From Heterobilharzia americana (Eukaryota; Platyhelminthes; Trematoda; Strigeidida; Schistosomatidae): a stretch of 64,000 nt of DNA. Below the pieces are notes generated by a model. That model did not search any database and was not told where the DNA came from. It worked only from the letters and a program-made list of their open reading frames with translations. Numbering within the stretch: position 1 is the first letter of the stretch; every line of letters begins with the position of its first letter. The position numbers and the translations under genes were made by a program. Location of the stretch: assembly GCA_944470555.2 (NCBI GenBank), contig OX104134.1, forward strand, positions 101,674,701 through 101,738,700, given 5' to 3'. Below, in pieces: positions 61,537-64,000 of this stretch.

Positions 61537-64000
61537 ATTATTATTATTATTATTATTATTATTACTTGTCCCTTGGGTTCCCAGTGAAATATAGGGCTTC
61601 AGTAGCACGTCTCCAGTGAACTCTCTTCTCTGCACTCTTTGGAACCTGACTCCACGACTGCCCACAACCTCTCATTTCCTCCTCGCACGATCTCCTCCAT
61701 GTCACACTAGCCACGGACGCCCAACTCGCCACTTCCCATCTGGGTTCCACTCGAGTAACTGGCCTGACGCGTGATGTCCCCAGTTGGTCTTCTCAGTGCA
61801 TGCCCAATCCATCTCCAATTCCTTCCACTGCATATTTGTTGAGTAATAGCTTCTTCGTTGGTTCGTTGCCAACAAGCCAGAGCTCCTTGTTGCTTATTCT
61901 TACTATTCTGGCTATCTGATCTTCAGCAACGAGCCAGCGTAGACAGTTGTTAATGAATGTCTGTAGTTTGTTGGAAATCCCTTTCGTAACGCGCCAAGTC
62001 TCTGAACAATACAGAAGCACTGACTTGATGTTGGTGTTGAAAATTCGGATCTCGTTGCACATGCTGAGTGCGGTGCAGTAGATCTCCACACTGGTTTCAG
62101 GCTAATGAACGCCTGTCTTGCTGTCTTTCTGATCCTGGCTGACTGTGACGTCCTCGTCTGTGCCACCGCCACCTGTATGTAGTTGAAACAGTGCTGTCGA
62201 GATAGGTGAAAGAGGCTACTTTCTTTAAGTTGATGGTGATTGGAGCTTGTTGTTGTTGTTGTTGGTGGTGGTGTTGGTTGAGTATCTTCATCACCTCTGT
62301 CTTCTCTACGTTCACTTGAAGTCCCGTCTTCGCTGCTCTTCCTCATCTATCAACCTGTTAGTTTTCGCCTGTAGATCTCCAAGTTTGTACGACATCAGAC
62401 ACAAATCATCCGCGAAATCCAAGTCTTCTAGGTTCTTTTCCTCGGTTCAGCGTGTCTCCCTCTTCTCGCTCCTCACAGTTGTCTGTTGCAGGATCCAGTC
62501 CACTACAATCAAGAATATCATGGGTGATGGTAGGAATACTTGTTTCACTCCTGTCTTCGCTTCAAAAGCATCACTGAGCTTCCCATTGTGAATTACTTGG
62601 TATGGAGCGTCTTCACATAGTTATTGAATGAGGTTGATAAAGGTTTGTGGTACCAAAACCGTAGTGTTGAAGCAACTGCCTGCCAAATTACTTATCGGTC
62701 GACGCTGTCGAAGGCCTTTTCAAAGTCGATGAAGTTGAGGTTGAGTTGAGGTGACTGCCATTCCATACTCTATTCTATGATGATGCCCAGTGTAGTGTCG
62801 CCATTTTAGTCCGCACATGATTGGTACTTCCTAAATCCAGCCAGCCTGTTCCGGTCGTCATTTGGAGTCCTGAGCATTGTTTAGTCTCTCCAGTATGATG
62901 CGGCTTAATATTTTGCTTGATGTTGAGAGAAACATGATTCCGCACCAGTTCTTGCAAAGACTTAGGTCGCCCTTCTTCGCGAGTTTGACAAGACAGTCCT
63001 TCTTCCCATCAATTGGCAGGTACCTTTCCTTCCTTCCAAACGTTGTGCAGTAGTGGTGTGATCACGTTCACTGTTGTCTCTGCGTCTGTTTCCAGTGCTT
63101 CTGGAAGGATTCCATCTGGTGCTGCTGCCTTTTTTGCATTTCGGCAGCTTTATGGCGTCCAGGACTTCACTTTTGCTTTTGTCGAAGGGCTTGTGTTCAC
63201 TCGTAGTTCTGTGGCTGGTCTGCAGGAGGTATTTTTGGACGAGTTGCAGGTGTTGGTGTTGGTGTTGGTGGTGATGGTGGTAGATTCAAGAGTTTTTTGA
63301 AGTGGTCAGTCCATCTTTTCCTTTGTTTCTCCTCTTTGGTAATTAGATCTCCTCCCTCATCTTTTATTGGTTTCATGTGTGTTGATCTCTTCCCTTCCAG
63401 ATAGTACCTGGTTATTTGATACAATGTTGTCAGGTTTCTGTCTCTCCTACCTGCAGCCTGTTCTGCTTCGCTTGCCAGTCTGTCTTGGTAGTGTCTTTTG
63501 TCTTTGCGCTCACTCTTCTTCACTTAACTGTCCAGTGTTTTATACATTGTACTTAGATCGTCTTCTCGTCGTTCATCCTTGTACTGGTTTATCTTCTGCT
63601 TCACCATCCTCCTCTCCCTTCTCTATCAGCTTCCATGTGTCCATCGAGGTCCATCCCTTGTCTTCTTTCTTCTTCATTCCTAATACGGTTATGCAGGTTT
63701 CTTTCCACATGGCTTTCAAAGACTTCCAGTGTTCTTCCACACAGGTTTCTTCAGGGATGTTCCTCGATATCTCCCATTTTGTCTTGACGACTGGCTGCCA
63801 TGAAGATTCCCTTTGCAGTTTTCTCCTTCAGTTTCCGAGTGTTGAACTTGAACTGTGGTCTATCACCAACTTCCTTGAAGGCTTTCAACTTGATTTGGAA
63901 GGTTCCTGCACTAGACAGTGAGTTGTCTGAGCCCGCATCTGCCCCCCTTCTTGACCTTGTGTCAAGTAGGCTGCGTCTCCACTTTCTTCATATTGAGATA
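61537..64000 (-). mobile_element. RTE (SR2-like) element, reverse orientation, cut by window end
   Basis: The left end is an (ATT)n tract of about 28 bases (the tail of the element), then the complement of the conserved ending (ccttgggttcccagtg). Coding blocks follow on the - strand back to the region just upstream of the GSDHYLV block of the endonuclease, where the window ends. The 3' part (61565-62616) and the part beyond 63683 resemble the 46.5 kb copy more than the 56.7 kb copy. Frameshifts and stops make it inactive. The + strand frames over it (for example 62247-62591 and 63367-63921) are antisense shadows. Confidence 0.9.
62617..63683 (-). repeat. Near-identical inverted repeat arm 2 inside the RTE copy
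   Basis: Complement of 57975-59034 with only two differences found. The spacer between the arms is about 3.6 kb. The edges of the identity fall inside both elements, not at element ends. Confidence 0.85.

Overview
The window looks like nuclear DNA from a blood fluke (Schistosoma or a very close relative). The evidence is an AT-rich background, one gene split by kilobase introns, and four kinds of schistosome repeat: RTE/SR2-type non-LTR retrotransposons with (AAT)n tails, Penelope-like elements (PLEs) with a GIY-YIG endonuclease, tRNA-derived SINEs carrying a relic hammerhead ribozyme (the Sm-alpha type described from S. mansoni), and (TA)n microsatellites. The organism is inferred from repeat families, not from any single diagnostic gene.

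Only one host gene is well supported: a synaptotagmin-like membrane protein on the + strand, about 21456-30466. It has a short N-terminus, one membrane segment, a basic then Ser/Thr-rich linker, and two C2 domains. The three downstream exons join in frame at good splice sites. Both C2 domains lack the usual calcium-binding aspartates. The 5' coding part changes reading frame twice, probably through very short introns.

The rest is mostly transposon debris in non-coding DNA. 4.9-6.5 kb: two hammerhead SINEs. 7.1-8.25 kb: a PLE on the - strand. 9.8-11.7 kb: a + strand PLE reverse transcriptase split by a 5'-truncated RTE copy with a perfect 13-bp target-site duplication. 18.4-19.7 kb: a PLE 3' half preceded by an inverted piece found again at 35.3 kb. 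20.1 kb: a hammerhead SINE. 24-27.4 kb: four SINE copies inside the gene's large intron, all antisense to it. 35.3-35.6 kb: a foldback of two PLE-end-like repeats. 37.7-40.4 kb: unidentified protein-like remnants and a long hairpin. 42-44.8 kb: an inverted SINE pair, a short inverted repeat, a further SINE and a PLE endonuclease fragment.

46.5-49.8 kb holds a complete RTE element (3250 bp, perfect 13-bp target duplication) with an APE-type endonuclease and reverse transcriptase interrupted by frameshifts. 56.7-60.1 kb (+) and 61.5-64.0 kb (-, cut by the window end) are two more RTE copies facing each other. They share about 1.06 kb of almost identical, already disabled sequence while their flanks are clearly diverged, which suggests gene conversion or an assembly chimera.

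No rRNA, functional tRNA, CRISPR array or bacterial-type operon is visible. Long stretches without a supported feature are listed as such.
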